Notes: a model not told the origin generated them from the letters alone. Shown: positions 24,354 to 35,007, numbered from the stretch's first letter. The stretch is DNA of 64,000 nucleotides from Legionella genomosp. 1 (GCA_945878975.1 CAMCUM010000003.1:30582-94581); one strand, 5' to 3'. Numbers and translations are program-made.

Positions 24354-26041
24354 TGGATATTGATTTTCGACGTGGCATACTATACGGTGCATTAGCACTT
24401 GTTGGTTATTCTTTGTGGACGAATTGGATGGCTGACTATCCTCCTCCGCAACCGGTGCCTGCTCAGCAGATGATTGCTGCACCAGCAGTAGCGAGCGAAG
24501 ACCGCTTGATGCCAACAGTGGGTGGTAATGAAGAGTCTGCTTTGAGTCCAGAAAGTGAACAGACACCGTCTACTGAAGCGTTGACGCAGCGCGTCTATGT
24601 TAAAACAGATGTTTTGAATTTGTCCATCGATTTGAAACATGGTGATATCGTGAATGCACAATTACTCGCTTACCCTGATTCTTCCAATACACAAAGTAAG
24701 CCTTTCACCTTGTTGCAAGATACGCCTTATATGCGCTACGTGGCAGAGAGTAATTTGGTAACAGTCAAAGATCATCATCCTGTCAAAATGAATATCCCGT
24801 TCCAAGCCACAGCGGTGAACTATGAATTGACGCCAGATCAAAATCAAGTGACCGTTAGTTTGACCGGTGAAACCGCTAATGGTTTGCATGTGATTAAGCA
24901 ATTTACATTGAAACGAGGTTCTTATTTAGTAGAGATGGCTTATCATTTCAACAATCAAGGTGCACAGCCTTGGAAAGGTTATTTGAATACGCAATTTTTG
25001 CGCACATCTCCGCAAGAAGATAAGAGTAGTATGTTTCATATGGGGTCGTTTACAGGCGCATCTTATTCTGTGCCTGGCCAATCACGCTACCGAAAATTAA
25101 GCTTTAAAGATATGAGCAAGCATAATTTAGAGGTGGAAAGCGTCGGTGGCTGGATCGCTATGCAGCAACATTATTTCTTAAGCGCCTGGGTGCCTTTGGC
25201 AGGCAGTACGCAACGTTTTTATACGCGCGTTGTTGACCAAGATTTTGTCATTGGACAGGTGAGTGGTCAGATCGTTGTCGAACCGAATGAGCCGCAAGTT
25301 GTTACGACTCAGCTGTATTTAGGTCCGGAAATTACGGATACTTTGAAAGCAATTGCCCCTGGTTTGGATTTGACTGTGGATTATGGGTGGTTGTGGTTTA
25401 TTTCACAATTACTGTTTTCTTTGATGAAATATATCCACATGTTTGTTGGTAATTGGGGTTGGTCGATTGTTTTGGTGACGTTATCGATAAAATTGGTCTT
25501 TTATCGCTTACAGGCGGCTAGCTTCAAATCCATGGCGAGAATGCGGCGCTTACAACCTAAGATTGCCTCATTGCGTGAGCGGTTTGGCGATGACAAGGCT
25601 AAAATGAGTCAGGCTACCATGGAATTATACCGGCAGGAAAAAGTGAACCCGCTCGGTGGTTGTTTGCCGATTTTGGTGCAAATCCCGGTATTCATTGCGT
25701 TGTATTGGGTCTTGATCGAAAGTGTTGAATTGCGTCATGCACCCTTTGTGTTGTGGATTGCTGATTTATCGGCGTCTGATCCTTATCATGTTTTACCCAT
25801 TATTATGGGGATCACAATGCTGATCCAACAAAAACTAAACCCTGCGCCACCGGATCCTATGCAAGCGAAGGTTATGATGTTTTTACCTGTCGTATTTACC
25901 GTCCTGTTTTTAAACTTCCCAGCTGGACTGGTATTGTATTGGATTGTGAACAATACCTTGTCTATTTTGCAACAATGGTATATCACACACAAATTTGGTG
26001 GCGATCCGAAGCCATCTAAGCCCAAGAAAGCGGCGAAGTGA
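24353..26041 (+). CDS. yidC: Membrane protein insertase YidC
   Basis: A 562-residue insertase of the gammaproteobacterial type: an N-terminal membrane anchor (about residues 7-24), a periplasmic beta domain (to about 330), then five helices with the conserved [14 protein letters not shown] and [20 protein letters not shown] segments. It inserts and folds inner membrane proteins, alone or with SecYEG. The stop overlaps the GTG start of mnmE by four bases. Confidence 0.97.
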   Translation: MDIDFRRGILYGALALVGYSLWTNWMADYPPPQPVPAQQMIAAPAVASEDRLMPTVGGNEESALSPESEQTPSTEALTQRVYVKTDVLNLSIDLKHGDIVNAQLLAYPDSSNTQSKPFTLLQDTPYMRYVAESNLVTVKDHHPVKMNIPFQATAVNYELTPDQNQVTVSLTGETANGLHVIKQFTLKRGSYLVEMAYHFNNQGAQPWKGYLNTQFLRTSPQEDKSSMFHMGSFTGASYSVPGQSRYRKLSFKDMSKHNLEVESVGGWIAMQQHYFLSAWVPLAGSTQRFYTRVVDQDFVIGQVSGQIVVEPNEPQVVTTQLYLGPEITDTLKAIAPGLDLTVDYGWLWFISQLLFSLMKYIHMFVGNWGWSIVLVTLSIKLVFYRLQAASFKSMARMRRLQPKIASLRERFGDDKAKMSQATMELYRQEKVNPLGGCLPILVQIPVFIALYWVLIESVELRHAPFVLWIADLSASDPYHVLPIIMGITMLIQQKLNPAPPDPMQAKVMMFLPVVFTVLFLNFPAGLVLYWIVNNTLSILQQWYITHKFGGDPKPSKPKKAAK

Positions 26042-27381
26042 CGTCTGAAACGACTATTGTTGCCATAGCTACCCCACCAGGACGTGGTGGGGTGGGTATT
26101 GTTCGTGTGTCAGGTCCCGCAGCAGAGACTATCGCATTACGTTTGATTCATCGACAAAATCTTACCCCCCGTGTTGCCCAAGTTTGTACTTTTTATACTT
26201 TAGATGGCGACGCGCTTGATCAGGGCATTGTTCTTTACTTTAAAGCACCGCATTCCTTTACAGGAGAAGATGTGGTGGAATTTCATGGACATGGTGCACC
26301 GGTTGTCCTCGATCTTTTAGTGAAAGAAACCCTGCGGTGTGGTGCGCAACTCGCGCAACCTGGTGAATTTTCTTTACGCGCCTTTTTAAATGATAAGATG
26401 GATTTGGCTCAAGCCGAAGCAGTCGCCGATTTGATTCACGCGCAATCTGAGACAGCAGCACGCATGGCAGTCAGAACTTTGCAAGGCGCCCTGTCGCACC
26501 ATGTTAGTGCTTTGAATGCACAAATCATTGATCTACGTTTGTATGTTGAGGCGGCACTGGATTTTCCAGAAGAAGAATTGGATTTTTTAAGTGATGGCAA
26601 GATCGCTGCCAAATTATCTAAAGTTCAGCAAGATTTGGCGAACATCCGTAAGCAAGCCGCGCAAGGCGCTTTGCTGCGAGAGGGTCTGACACTCGTGATT
26701 GCGGGTCGTCCGAATGCTGGGAAGTCTACTTTATTGAACAGTTTGGCTCAGCGCGATGTCGCAATTGTAACGGACGTACCGGGTACGACCCGGGATGTGA
26801 TGCGTGAACATATCCTGTTAGACGACATTCCTATCCATGTATTGGATACCGCAGGCTTAAGAATTAGTACTGATGTGGTTGAGCAAGAAGGAATCAAAAG
26901 AGCCTGGTCTGAGCTAAGTCGCGCAGATTGTGTGCTAATTTTGATGGATTGTAGTGTCGAAGAACAGTACGATGAGCTCATTTTAGAAATAAAGTTAGTA
27001 GTGCCTGATCAAATTCCTATACTTTTAGTGTATAATAAGATCGATAAAATCGGGAAGCCAGCTAGTAAAGAAGGTAGGACATTGTATCTATCTCTTAAAA
27101 ATCAGGAAGGCTTGACCCTGCTGAAAGATGAAATCAAGGCAGTGGTTGGGTATCAACCTCAGGAAGGACAATTTCTAGCTAGAAGGCGGCATCTGGAAGC
27201 CCTCGATAAGGCGATGCACTGGTTACACCAAGGTGCAATATTATTAATTTCGCAAAGGGCAGGAGAGCTCTTAGCGGAAGATTTACGCTTGGCGCATGCA
27301 GCATTAGGCGAAATCACCGGTGAATTTTCGGCAGATGATTTGCTAGGGGTGATTTTTTCTAATTTCTGTATAGGAAAGTAG
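26038..27381 (+). CDS. mnmE: tRNA uridine-5-carboxymethylaminomethyl modification GTPase MnmE
   Basis: A 447-residue GTPase that works with MnmG on the wobble uridine of tRNAs. It has the folate-binding N-terminal domain ([16 protein letters not shown]), the G domain with [21 protein letters not shown] and NKID, and the C-terminal CIGK with the catalytic Cys. Start is GTG in a GTGA overlap with yidC. Its partner MnmG is encoded about 7.7 kb downstream as part of a fusion. Confidence 0.97.
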   Translation: MTSETTIVAIATPPGRGGVGIVRVSGPAAETIALRLIHRQNLTPRVAQVCTFYTLDGDALDQGIVLYFKAPHSFTGEDVVEFHGHGAPVVLDLLVKETLRCGAQLAQPGEFSLRAFLNDKMDLAQAEAVADLIHAQSETAARMAVRTLQGALSHHVSALNAQIIDLRLYVEAALDFPEEELDFLSDGKIAAKLSKVQQDLANIRKQAAQGALLREGLTLVIAGRPNAGKSTLLNSLAQRDVAIVTDVPGTTRDVMREHILLDDIPIHVLDTAGLRISTDVVEQEGIKRAWSELSRADCVLILMDCSVEEQYDELILEIKLVVPDQIPILLVYNKIDKIGKPASKEGRTLYLSLKNQEGLTLLKDEIKAVVGYQPQEGQFLARRRHLEALDKAMHWLHQGAILLISQRAGELLAEDLRLAHAALGEITGEFSADDLLGVIFSNFCIGK

Positions 27382-27389
27382 CGAGGATT

Positions 27390-27440
27390 AGGGTCTGTTG
27401 GCAACTCAGGTGCCTACGTCCCGCGGCTTGTCCGCGGGTA
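27390..27440. repeat. Repeat family A (half copy) with GC hairpin
   Basis: GGGTCTGTTGGCAACTCAGGTGCCTACG matches the family A end and inner arm. It is followed by CCCGCGG-CTTGT-CCGCGGG (27420-27438), a 7-base GC stem without a T-run. Position after mnmE could allow it to act as a transcript-end hairpin. Confidence 0.6.
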
Positions 27441-27495
27441 AAACAAGCCTTAGTGTTTCTGCTGGTTCATGCTGGCGTTCTGTTGAGATTTTATC

Positions 27496-28983
27496 ATGGC
27501 GCATGACCTGAGTTTTTTTGATTATAAACGAGCAGTGGTAGACGCCACTTCGTCAGCTAGTTCATTTCACCTTTCACGCATGGAATCTCAACAGATTTTC
27601 CATGAAAAAGATGAGAGCGTGTTTTATCGCTTATCTTTTTATAATCGTGGTTCTGCTGAATTGGAATATCAGCTGCTGAATATGTTAGCGAAGGTTGACA
27701 ACATTTCAGTGCATCTTAGGAATCAAATTGATCAGTATATTGAACATGGCGCGCGTTTTTTACTGCGCGATGCAGAGATTGCGGATAATACTGCTGAAGC
27801 GAAAAAATATGCAGATAAAATTGCTGAATTTGCGGAGCGTAGAAACTTGGTGCGCGCGCCTGTTCATGCTGTGCCTGCTTCACTCTCTGAGTGGGAAAAA
27901 TCGGTAGATAGATTTTATAAAGATATGCGGGATTATCGGTCGACTCCTTTTCATGTTTCTAAAATTATCACGTTATTGTCTTATATCAATCTTTATCGAT
28001 TATTGAGCGTTTTTTCACGTTTGGCGTTCAAATCATTTTGGACTGTTGCCTCGCAGCGGCAATGGATTGATGGACAAGACCAATTATTTGGTTACCCTTT
28101 GCAGCGCGCTGCGTTGGATATGCCGAGAGATGTTTTAAATATTTTAAGTGTGGCATTGTTTCTGATGCGTTTGGCCGCACGTTTTTCCATGATCCTCAAG
28201 CATGGACGATCTCAACGGCCCGGCGAAAAAGACATTAATGCTTGGGATCGTGTGGCCAGAGAGTTTAGTACTTGCATGGTTGATATTATGAATGATGGCG
28301 CTTGGTGGTGGGTGAATGGGCTTACCAATTTTGGCCTACTCTCTGATCCTGTGTCGAATGCTCTATTGGCCGTGACTCTGGTATATGATTGCAGCTGGTT
28401 GGTAATCCATTGGTACCGAAAAGAACGTGATTTGTTGTCGAAGCAAAAGGAATTGATCGACTGGAAAGGGGAGTCTCGTGATTCTCATGATAAAGAAATT
28501 ACTGATTTACAGCTGACTATGTTGAAGGATATGCAATGGGAAATTCGCTGTAAATATGTTTTCTCTATTGTGGCGTGTTTATCGATTATCACGTCTTATC
28601 TCTTGTTTTTAGCAGCTATTTCTGCAGTTGTTTCAACCGTGTGTTTGTTTATCTGTGTCGTGGGTTTTGCTATGTATGGGAGTGCAGATGAGTTTGGCGG
28701 ATGGATGCGCGCGGAATTTGGCGTATTGAAACTTCAGAATGAGCGTGACGCAATCCGTGGGAAATTCTTTAAGAACTTCACGCAAGCCTTTTGCTCGCCT
28801 GTCCTGGTGATGGGACTCATGGCGTTCAGTTGGCAAGTCGCCCTATTGGCAGCGGCTGGTGCGTTTATGATCCAATATCTTCCTGAGAAATGGGAGTTTG
28901 GTAATAGAGCTGTCGGTGGTGCGCAGGTCGTGCCTCCTTTGGATGAGGTGGTTGTTGATAGTAGCGGTCTAGCATATTCGTAA
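27496..28983 (+). CDS. Multi-pass membrane protein, paralogue 1
   Basis: Function not recognised. A 495-residue protein with a soluble helical N-terminal half, hydrophobic segments near residues 150-250, a signature NDGAWWWVNGLTNFG at about 266, a charged coiled segment (WYRKERDLLSKQKELIDW), and paired membrane helices near 355-395 and 440-460. The same order, with NDYVWGPINWAGFV at about residue 274, occurs in the gene at 33002-34981, so the two look like distant paralogues. No signal peptide. Both are followed by a GTTGGGCC hairpin. Secreted effector or inner membrane protein are both possible. Confidence 0.65.
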   Translation: MAHDLSFFDYKRAVVDATSSASSFHLSRMESQQIFHEKDESVFYRLSFYNRGSAELEYQLLNMLAKVDNISVHLRNQIDQYIEHGARFLLRDAEIADNTAEAKKYADKIAEFAERRNLVRAPVHAVPASLSEWEKSVDRFYKDMRDYRSTPFHVSKIITLLSYINLYRLLSVFSRLAFKSFWTVASQRQWIDGQDQLFGYPLQRAALDMPRDVLNILSVALFLMRLAARFSMILKHGRSQRPGEKDINAWDRVAREFSTCMVDIMNDGAWWWVNGLTNFGLLSDPVSNALLAVTLVYDCSWLVIHWYRKERDLLSKQKELIDWKGESRDSHDKEITDLQLTMLKDMQWEIRCKYVFSIVACLSIITSYLLFLAAISAVVSTVCLFICVVGFAMYGSADEFGGWMRAEFGVLKLQNERDAIRGKFFKNFTQAFCSPVLVMGLMAFSWQVALLAAAGAFMIQYLPEKWEFGNRAVGGAQVVPPLDEVVVDSSGLAYS

Positions 28984-29018
28984 ATTTTGATCATGTGTGC
29001 GCTACGTTATTCGAAGGT

Positions 29019-29065
29019 GTTGGGCCGAACGGCCCAACCTACCTTTCTACCTTTCAGTAGGTTGG
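29019..29065. repeat. GTTGGGCC palindrome plus CCAACCTAC hairpin
   Basis: GTTGGGCCG-AA-CGGCCCAAC (29019-29038) overlaps a second inverted repeat CCAACCTAC/GTAGGTTGG (29034-29065). The first stem recurs at 35008-35027, also right after a membrane protein gene. It lies between convergent genes and may end transcription from both sides. Confidence 0.7.
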
Positions 29066-29093
29066 TTGTTTCTTTGCTCGGATTTCTTTTGTT

Positions 29094-30008
29094 TTATGGA
29101 TACATCGCGTTTACGGCGGCGATGTCTTTTGCGCTGAGCTGTTTGCGTTGGCCGATCATGACGCCCTCTTCTATGGGTATGATGGTTGGTTGGCCGTTTT
29201 TGGAAAATGCGTAGGCTGTGTAGTGCATGATGGATTGGTAATCGTAATTGCCGAAATCTTCCCCGTCGTTGATATGCTGATTGAAATTGTAACGATAATC
29301 TTCGTCAATATTTTCCCAGAGAATCCTAATATATTGATCCCGATCTTTGCGTGATTGCTCATGCCATAGGCCTAAAGCATGACCTAGTTCATGTGCTACA
29401 TTCATCGTAGCGCAATTCGGTCCGAGGATAATGATTTGCGGACCGCCTTGGCGTCCCACATAGGAAGAGCATTTCAGATTGTCCGTAGGGGTAAACAGCA
29501 AATAATCAGAGTATTTTTCGGCATTGCTTTGCGATAATTCTACAAAACGTACTTTGGTGACTTTTTCCCAATTTTGCATGGCATCTAGAATGGCCAACTG
29601 ATTTTTGGGTGGTAAATTGGGTGAAAATTGGAAAGGTACGATAGCGTCTGGCCAGCGGAATCCGCCTAATTTGAGTAGAATCATGGCCTGAGGTGGTGGT
29701 CTGCGGCTACCACTGCTATGTTTTGATGATTTTGGCAGTGCGGTTAACATAATATCTCCCTCCGTTACCGCATACCCATCTTGAGCGGTATAGATAATAT
29801 CTCGTATACCATATTGTGGATCGCGCACGCTCAAATGGCCTAGCTCAGAATCTGCAAAACTGGGTGCGGTGAGGAATAGGGATAGGAGCATGCCACACCA
29901 ATGATGTCGGCGTGAATGCGAGATAGTACTGTGAGCGGGCGATCTCTGATTGCGTTCGGGGTGATCTGTGGTCTTATCTTGCTGTATGAGATCAAATAAA
30001 ATGGGCAT
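29094..30008 (-). CDS. Astacin-family (M12A) zinc metalloprotease
   Basis: A 304-residue protease. The zinc site HELGHALGLWHE (His206, His210, His216, with Glu207 as general base) and the Met-turn SIMHY (259-263) are complete, so it should be active. Residues 33-52 (RRHHWCGMLLSLFLTAPSFA) look like a signal sequence behind an unusually long N-terminal stretch. The ATG at 30008 has GGAG 9 bases upstream and sits 3 bases after rsmI. Legionella pneumophila LegP, a Dot/Icm-exported astacin, is a possible relative, but here a Sec signal is more evident. Confidence 0.88.
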   Translation of the reverse strand: MPILFDLIQQDKTTDHPERNQRSPAHSTISHSRRHHWCGMLLSLFLTAPSFADSELGHLSVRDPQYGIRDIIYTAQDGYAVTEGDIMLTALPKSSKHSSGSRRPPPQAMILLKLGGFRWPDAIVPFQFSPNLPPKNQLAILDAMQNWEKVTKVRFVELSQSNAEKYSDYLLFTPTDNLKCSSYVGRQGGPQIIILGPNCATMNVAHELGHALGLWHEQSRKDRDQYIRILWENIDEDYRYNFNQHINDGEDFGNYDYQSIMHYTAYAFSKNGQPTIIPIEEGVMIGQRKQLSAKDIAAVNAMYP

Positions 30009-30011
30009 GAT

Positions 30012-30866
30012 TCAGTCTCCGAGCTGTTTTTGCCAGGTGAGTGCCAATTGATAAAGCTCATTCTTGGCGCTGTTACTGATTTCTGCAGCTAAGTTTACCG
30101 CCTGTTTTAAGGGTAATTCCTTTAAAAGTATTTTTAAAATTTGTTCACCTTGGTTTTTGGTTGGGCTCGTCACTCTTGGCGGCACAATGATAACAAACTC
30201 TCCTTTACAACGCGCCAAGTCTGCTTGCAGCCAGGCTTGAATAGTCGAGATAGGGCCTTGAATGAAGTGCTCATATGTTTTAGTTAATTCTTTGGCGAGC
30301 ACTAGCTCGCAATTTTCTCCGAAAATCGTGCGACAATCATCAAGACAGGCTTGAATTCTGTGGGTAGATTCGTAAAACACCAGAGTATGATTTATGTCTA
30401 TTATAGAAGCAAGTTTTTCTTGTCTGGCTTTGGGTTTGGCTGGTACAAAACCAAAAAAACTGACGGCATCACATGGGATCCCGGCAGCCGATAATGCGGT
30501 AATAAAAGCACAGGGGCCTGGAATAGGGACCACTGGAATATGTGCTTGGCGAGCTGCGTGTACCAATGGGTAACCAGGATCAGAGATCAATGGCGTGCCC
30601 GCATCTGAGATGAGCGCAAAGGATTTCCCAGCGGATAATGCTTGCAGAATAGCAGTGGATTTTTCATGTTCATTGTGAGCATGTAGGGCTATCAAAGGTT
30701 TTTTAATACCGAGATGCGTGAGCAGATGAATGGAATGGCGTGTGTCTTCACACAGAATCGTATCTACGGTTCTTAGCGTTTCAATGGCGCGTAAGCTGAT
30801 GTCTTGAAGATTGCCAATGGGTGTGGCAACGATATAGAGTGTTCCACTTGCCGAACTTTGGATCAT
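30012..30866 (-). CDS. rsmI: 16S rRNA (cytidine-1402-2'-O)-methyltransferase RsmI
   Basis: A 284-residue tetrapyrrole-methylase-fold enzyme that methylates ribose of C1402 in the 30S decoding centre. Visible motifs: LYIVATPIGNLQDIS, CEDTRHS, SDAGTPLISDPGY, PIPGPCA and FYESTHR. AGGA lies 6 bases before the ATG. It is divergent from lpoA with a 42-base gap, the arrangement usual in gammaproteobacteria. Confidence 0.96.
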   Translation of the reverse strand: MIQSSASGTLYIVATPIGNLQDISLRAIETLRTVDTILCEDTRHSIHLLTHLGIKKPLIALHAHNEHEKSTAILQALSAGKSFALISDAGTPLISDPGYPLVHAARQAHIPVVPIPGPCAFITALSAAGIPCDAVSFFGFVPAKPKARQEKLASIIDINHTLVFYESTHRIQACLDDCRTIFGENCELVLAKELTKTYEHFIQGPISTIQAWLQADLARCKGEFVIIVPPRVTSPTKNQGEQILKILLKELPLKQAVNLAAEISNSAKNELYQLALTWQKQLGD

Positions 30867-30908
30867 AGTTTATCCTTCTGCGTTCTGTCACGATCCCAAA
30901 AGGCCGCT

Positions 30909-32735
30909 ATGATTGTTCATTTCTTACATAGGCGCAAACTAAAGGTTTGGGTTTCGCTTGGGTGCATGCTTTTTTTGACTTATTGTACTCTAGTGACACC
31001 AGATAGTCATTTAAGTCGACAAAAATTAGCAACCCCCTATACCATGCCTGTGTCAGCGTATCTTGCTATGGCCAAAAATCAGACTGGTGAGGAACGAAGG
31101 GCCTTGTTATTAATGGCTGCTGGCCGTGCTATTTATGATGGACAATGGCGTGACGGTCTGATCATTCTCCAAGAAGCGGGTACGATGACAGGGGAATTGG
31201 CCGATGAAAAAAATGTATTATTGGCAAAGATTGATTTGATTCACAATCAACCGCAACAAGCGATTACGACATTAGCTGCTGTGCACAGCCCAGCGAGATT
31301 ATCGGCTTTTTATCAAGCACAATATCATGATATGTTGGCGTATGCATATCAAGCGCGGGGTTATTTGGTAGAAGCTGCAGTGGAACGCATGAAATTAGAT
31401 GTTTTGTTGCCAGATGCTACGACCAAATCCAATAATCGAAGCGCTTTATGGCTGTGCTTGACCAAATTATCGCAAGCTGAAATGGATACGTTGCTCGCTG
31501 AAACGAAGATGAATTCTGTGCTGCGAGGTTGGGTTGTGTTGGCGGAAATTTCCCGCAAAACCTATGATCATCCGCAGTCCATGATCGCAGATCTGCGCCA
31601 TTGGCAAATGCAATATCCTAATCATCCCGCACAAGCATTATTGCCAACACCCTTGGATAGTTTGGCAGAACATTTGTTTGCCCAGCCAAAACATATGGCA
31701 CTTCTCTTACCCTTAACTGGCCCAGTCAGTGGTCCAGGGATGGCGGTACGAGATGGTTTTAAGGCTGCGTATGAAGCCAGTGGCCGCTCACAATTGTCTG
31801 TGCGTGTTTATAATACGGATCAAGTCGATGTGAGCAAGGCTTATCAACAAGCCGTAGCAGATGGCGCTGATTATATTGTAGGGCCATTGACGAAAGCAGA
31901 TGTGGCCGACGTGGCTAGTATGTCGCATCCTGTGCCGACTATTTTGTTAAATGAAACCCCGAAAATTTCCGATTCTAAAGCATTTCAGTTTGGATTGTCT
32001 CCTACTCAAGAAGCCTATCAGGTAGCGGACCGGGCACACAAATCAGGTTATTCAAAAGCGTTGGTGATTGCGCCTGCAGGCGCATGGGGCACTGATGTGG
32101 CGCAGGCTTTTACTCGGCAGTGGGCGGCTTATAGAGGACAAGTAGTTGAAACATGGCAATATACCCCGGAAACAGATTTGAGTGCGGGTGTGCGGCAGTT
32201 ATTGCATGCTTCAGAAAGTGCTGCGCGTACCCGGCCTACTACGCGTGTTTCCAGCGAAGACAACGCTTATAAACGGCGGCATGATTTTGATGTGTTGATT
32301 TTGATTGCATACCCGTCTAAAGCACGCCAAATTATGCCGTTGTTACGCTATTATTTTGCCGGAGATGTGCCCGTTTACGCGACATCTTCTGTTTATTCTG
32401 GTATAGAAAACACTTCCAAAGATCGAGATTTGAATGGGGTTATTTTCTGTGATATGCCTTGGGTATTTACTCATCAATTGGGGCAGGAACATCACTGGGC
32501 AGAACAATTAAATAGTTATAATCGTTTATATGCTTTGGGTATGGATAGTTTTGCTTTGGCAACACAATTGAACCAATTATTGTTATTTCCGGCGGTTGGG
32601 ATTAATGATCAATCTGGTATTATTTACTTGACAAAAGGCCATAAATTATCTCGAATTTTGGTATTTGGCCAGTTTCGGCAGGGTGTTGCGCATAGGTTAG
32701 ATGGTACGCAAACGCAGGATAAATCCGTGTTTTGA
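30909..32735 (+). CDS. lpoA: Penicillin-binding protein activator lipoprotein LpoA
   Basis: A 608-residue outer membrane lipoprotein that activates PBP1a. ATG 30909 gives a signal peptide ending in the lipobox-like LTYC; the frame runs back into rsmI but without a signal. The N-terminal half is TPR-like helical. The C-terminal half is a periplasmic-binding-protein fold starting at HMALLLPLTGPVSGPGMAVRDG. In enteric bacteria lpoA is followed directly by yraN, diaA and dolP. Here those three lie 6.6 kb further on. Confidence 0.92.
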   Translation: MIVHFLHRRKLKVWVSLGCMLFLTYCTLVTPDSHLSRQKLATPYTMPVSAYLAMAKNQTGEERRALLLMAAGRAIYDGQWRDGLIILQEAGTMTGELADEKNVLLAKIDLIHNQPQQAITTLAAVHSPARLSAFYQAQYHDMLAYAYQARGYLVEAAVERMKLDVLLPDATTKSNNRSALWLCLTKLSQAEMDTLLAETKMNSVLRGWVVLAEISRKTYDHPQSMIADLRHWQMQYPNHPAQALLPTPLDSLAEHLFAQPKHMALLLPLTGPVSGPGMAVRDGFKAAYEASGRSQLSVRVYNTDQVDVSKAYQQAVADGADYIVGPLTKADVADVASMSHPVPTILLNETPKISDSKAFQFGLSPTQEAYQVADRAHKSGYSKALVIAPAGAWGTDVAQAFTRQWAAYRGQVVETWQYTPETDLSAGVRQLLHASESAARTRPTTRVSSEDNAYKRRHDFDVLILIAYPSKARQIMPLLRYYFAGDVPVYATSSVYSGIENTSKDRDLNGVIFCDMPWVFTHQLGQEHHWAEQLNSYNRLYALGMDSFALATQLNQLLLFPAVGINDQSGIIYLTKGHKLSRILVFGQFRQGVAHRLDGTQTQDKSVF

Positions 32736-32749
32736 GGGTTGTAAGGGGC

Positions 32750-32900
32750 AAGTTTTCCAATTCCGTGGCACGGTGGTGTTTTTTAAGATATGGTTGGGGG
32801 TTTTTTCAATCCCGGGTTACGCTGCGCTGCACCCAGGCTACCATGCGTACAGGCTACGGTTCATAGAATTTCGAGATATTTTCATTTACAACACCCCTAT
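32750..32900. repeat. CCCGGGT-type repeat (family E), copy 1
   Basis: CCCGGGTTACGCTGCGCTGCACCCAGGCTAC (split here as CCCGGGTTACGC at 32811 and ACCCAGGCTAC at 32831) is a short palindrome also seen in related form at 49636 and 62354. The rest of the 32736-33001 gap shows no gene. Confidence 0.55.
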
Positions 32901-33001
32901 AGTTGTAGTAAAATAGAACATATAGTATTTTTATTGGTGATTTCAGGTTGTTTATGCTGCGTCGCAGCATGGGCGGAATCGATAATGCCGAGGTGTTTGA
33001 A

Positions 33002-34981
33002 ATGATAGCAAAAAGCGAACAATATCAAGTGCTAACCGCCTTGACGCCCGGACATGTGACGCGTGCTGACTTGGATCAACAATTTCTTGCTTTATCTGTG
33101 CAAAATCCTGTTGGATCTGCTGCATTATCTTATCGTTTTGACAATACTGCCCTCGCTGATGCAGATTTTTATCGTGCTGAAATCTTGCATAATGTAGAGG
33201 TTGTTTTGGCCAAATATCGAGGCGATGTCATTACCCGAATCAAGTATCAGGCTAAAAAGATAGAAAAAGACCTCTTATGGGCTGCTTTGCAGTCATATGC
33301 CCATTTACAAGCTGTTGAACAAGAAGTAGGACTGATTCTTGACCCTCATTCTGAATATGCGACTCATTTAAAAAATCTAGAAACTTGTCGTGATTTACTA
33401 AGCAAAAATGGTTCTGATCTGAGTGTCGTAGAGACATTATTGGAAAAAAAGCCTGTTCTGTCCGATGTGGCCAATGGCCAATGGTATGAAAGGACTTTCA
33501 ATGATTTTATCCAATATATCGATGATCGTAATAATACACGTCTTTTTTGGGTGTGGGGTCGTCCAACATTGGATTTGGTGCTTGGTTTTGAGCAGCAAGA
33601 AGCGGCTAGACAGCGTTTGGCTGATACGACCTATGTTCCTGGTCAAATCTCTTGGTCACTCTATTTGTTCCGTGGTACTTTGTTTTTTGTGAAATTCATG
33701 CACAAATACTTTCATACGCCTAAATGGTTACAGGCAATGCACGGATTAACTCCCGAACAGCAAGCAATGTATCGAGGTTTGTATATAAAAGCTTATTGGG
33801 ATGTGTATAAATACCGTATTTTAAACGACTACGTTTGGGGTCCCATCAATTGGGCTGGTTTTGTTTTGTTGGTTGGTCCTGGATTTCTTGGTTGGCTGAA
33901 TGATTTTGGTACCTGTATTCTATTGGGTATGGATATTTATCTGACCAATTTGGGTTCTGCTGAAAAATTGAAAACATTCCAAGATAATCAGGCCCAATAT
34001 ATTGAAAAATTGACGAACTTGACGCAAAACATCGTTGCGAAGATTCATAATGGTGTGAAAAAGCCATTGCTTGCAGTGCATGCTGATTTTGATTCATTCT
34101 CAGATGAAGCGAAGGTCAGGGTTTTGCATACTTGTCTTTTTAAAAAAAGCTTATCTACAACCAAATTGTCTCAGTCTGAAATTGAGTTGATGGATATGTT
34201 GGCCGATTTGACGGATATTCGCCAAGCACAGCAAGACCATGCTGAGCGCTGGCGCAAGCAAGATCAATTTTTGGCTTTTGATCGGGTTTATACCAGAGTG
34301 TTGTTGTTCGTGTTTGCGATGTGTGTTGGATTTCTGTTGAGCCCCGTTCTGCCTATCGCATGGATGACTCTTTTTTCACAAACAGGTACTATTTTGTGTA
34401 TGGCATCCACTATTGTATATCGTAGTGCTTGCGCGCTTTTGCAAATTCAACAAGCGAAAGAAGACAGGGCGGTATTGTTGACAGCGGAAATGAATGCTAT
34501 CGATACATTTTTGACGTTGAAGAGGGAAAATTCGCAAGAACCCCATCTTTTGATCGCCGAAAAAATGGAAAATACGTATTTGTCAATCGCGACAATCGGT
34601 GCGCAAATCAACTATCAATCTGCTTCTATTCAGTATCAGTATTTTGAATTAGCACGTACTAGTTTGATGCGCGCGTTGATTCCTGTTTGTATTGGTTTGA
34701 CGATGATCTATGCACCTGCGACATTGTTGATGGTGCCCAGTTATGTGTTTGTTTTGGCTGCTTCAGCTGCGTTAGCGTATGTTTTGGACCGATGGGCCAA
34801 AGCTTATAAGCCTTGTGAAGAACTGCCCGCGCCTATTTTCAAACTAGAGGAATATAAAAAGTTTGTGAATGGGCCCCGAGCTTATAGCCATTATATTGGG
34901 GATAGTTTTTTTTATCGCCCACCTACTGGTGCTGGTGAATCTGATAGGTCTGTGCGAGATAGGAATTTGATACCTTGTTAA
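33002..34981 (+). CDS. Multi-pass membrane protein, paralogue 2
   Basis: A 659-residue protein of unknown function and distant paralogue of the product of 27496-28983. It has an alpha-helical N-terminal half, hydrophobic segments around residues 225-320 with NDYVWGPINWAGFVLL at about 274, a middle helical region, and paired membrane helices near 440-490 and 560-600. ATG 33002 has GAGG 8 bases upstream. ATG 32954 is an alternative, but lies in a GCTGCG palindrome. The C-terminus is polar. It sits between lpoA and mnmG, inside the broken lpoA-yraN block. Confidence 0.65.
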   Translation: MIAKSEQYQVLTALTPGHVTRADLDQQFLALSVQNPVGSAALSYRFDNTALADADFYRAEILHNVEVVLAKYRGDVITRIKYQAKKIEKDLLWAALQSYAHLQAVEQEVGLILDPHSEYATHLKNLETCRDLLSKNGSDLSVVETLLEKKPVLSDVANGQWYERTFNDFIQYIDDRNNTRLFWVWGRPTLDLVLGFEQQEAARQRLADTTYVPGQISWSLYLFRGTLFFVKFMHKYFHTPKWLQAMHGLTPEQQAMYRGLYIKAYWDVYKYRILNDYVWGPINWAGFVLLVGPGFLGWLNDFGTCILLGMDIYLTNLGSAEKLKTFQDNQAQYIEKLTNLTQNIVAKIHNGVKKPLLAVHADFDSFSDEAKVRVLHTCLFKKSLSTTKLSQSEIELMDMLADLTDIRQAQQDHAERWRKQDQFLAFDRVYTRVLLFVFAMCVGFLLSPVLPIAWMTLFSQTGTILCMASTIVYRSACALLQIQQAKEDRAVLLTAEMNAIDTFLTLKRENSQEPHLLIAEKMENTYLSIATIGAQINYQSASIQYQYFELARTSLMRALIPVCIGLTMIYAPATLLMVPSYVFVLAASAALAYVLDRWAKAYKPCEELPAPIFKLEEYKKFVNGPRAYSHYIGDSFFYRPPTGAGESDRSVRDRNLIPC

Positions 34982-35007
34982 GCTAAGATGTAGCGCTTTG
35001 CGCGGTT

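Noticed and set aside
29034..29065. Rho-independent terminator call for the CCAACCTAC hairpin
   Set aside because: The stem is good, but the following TTGTTTCTTT is not a clean T-run, so it is listed as a repeat only.
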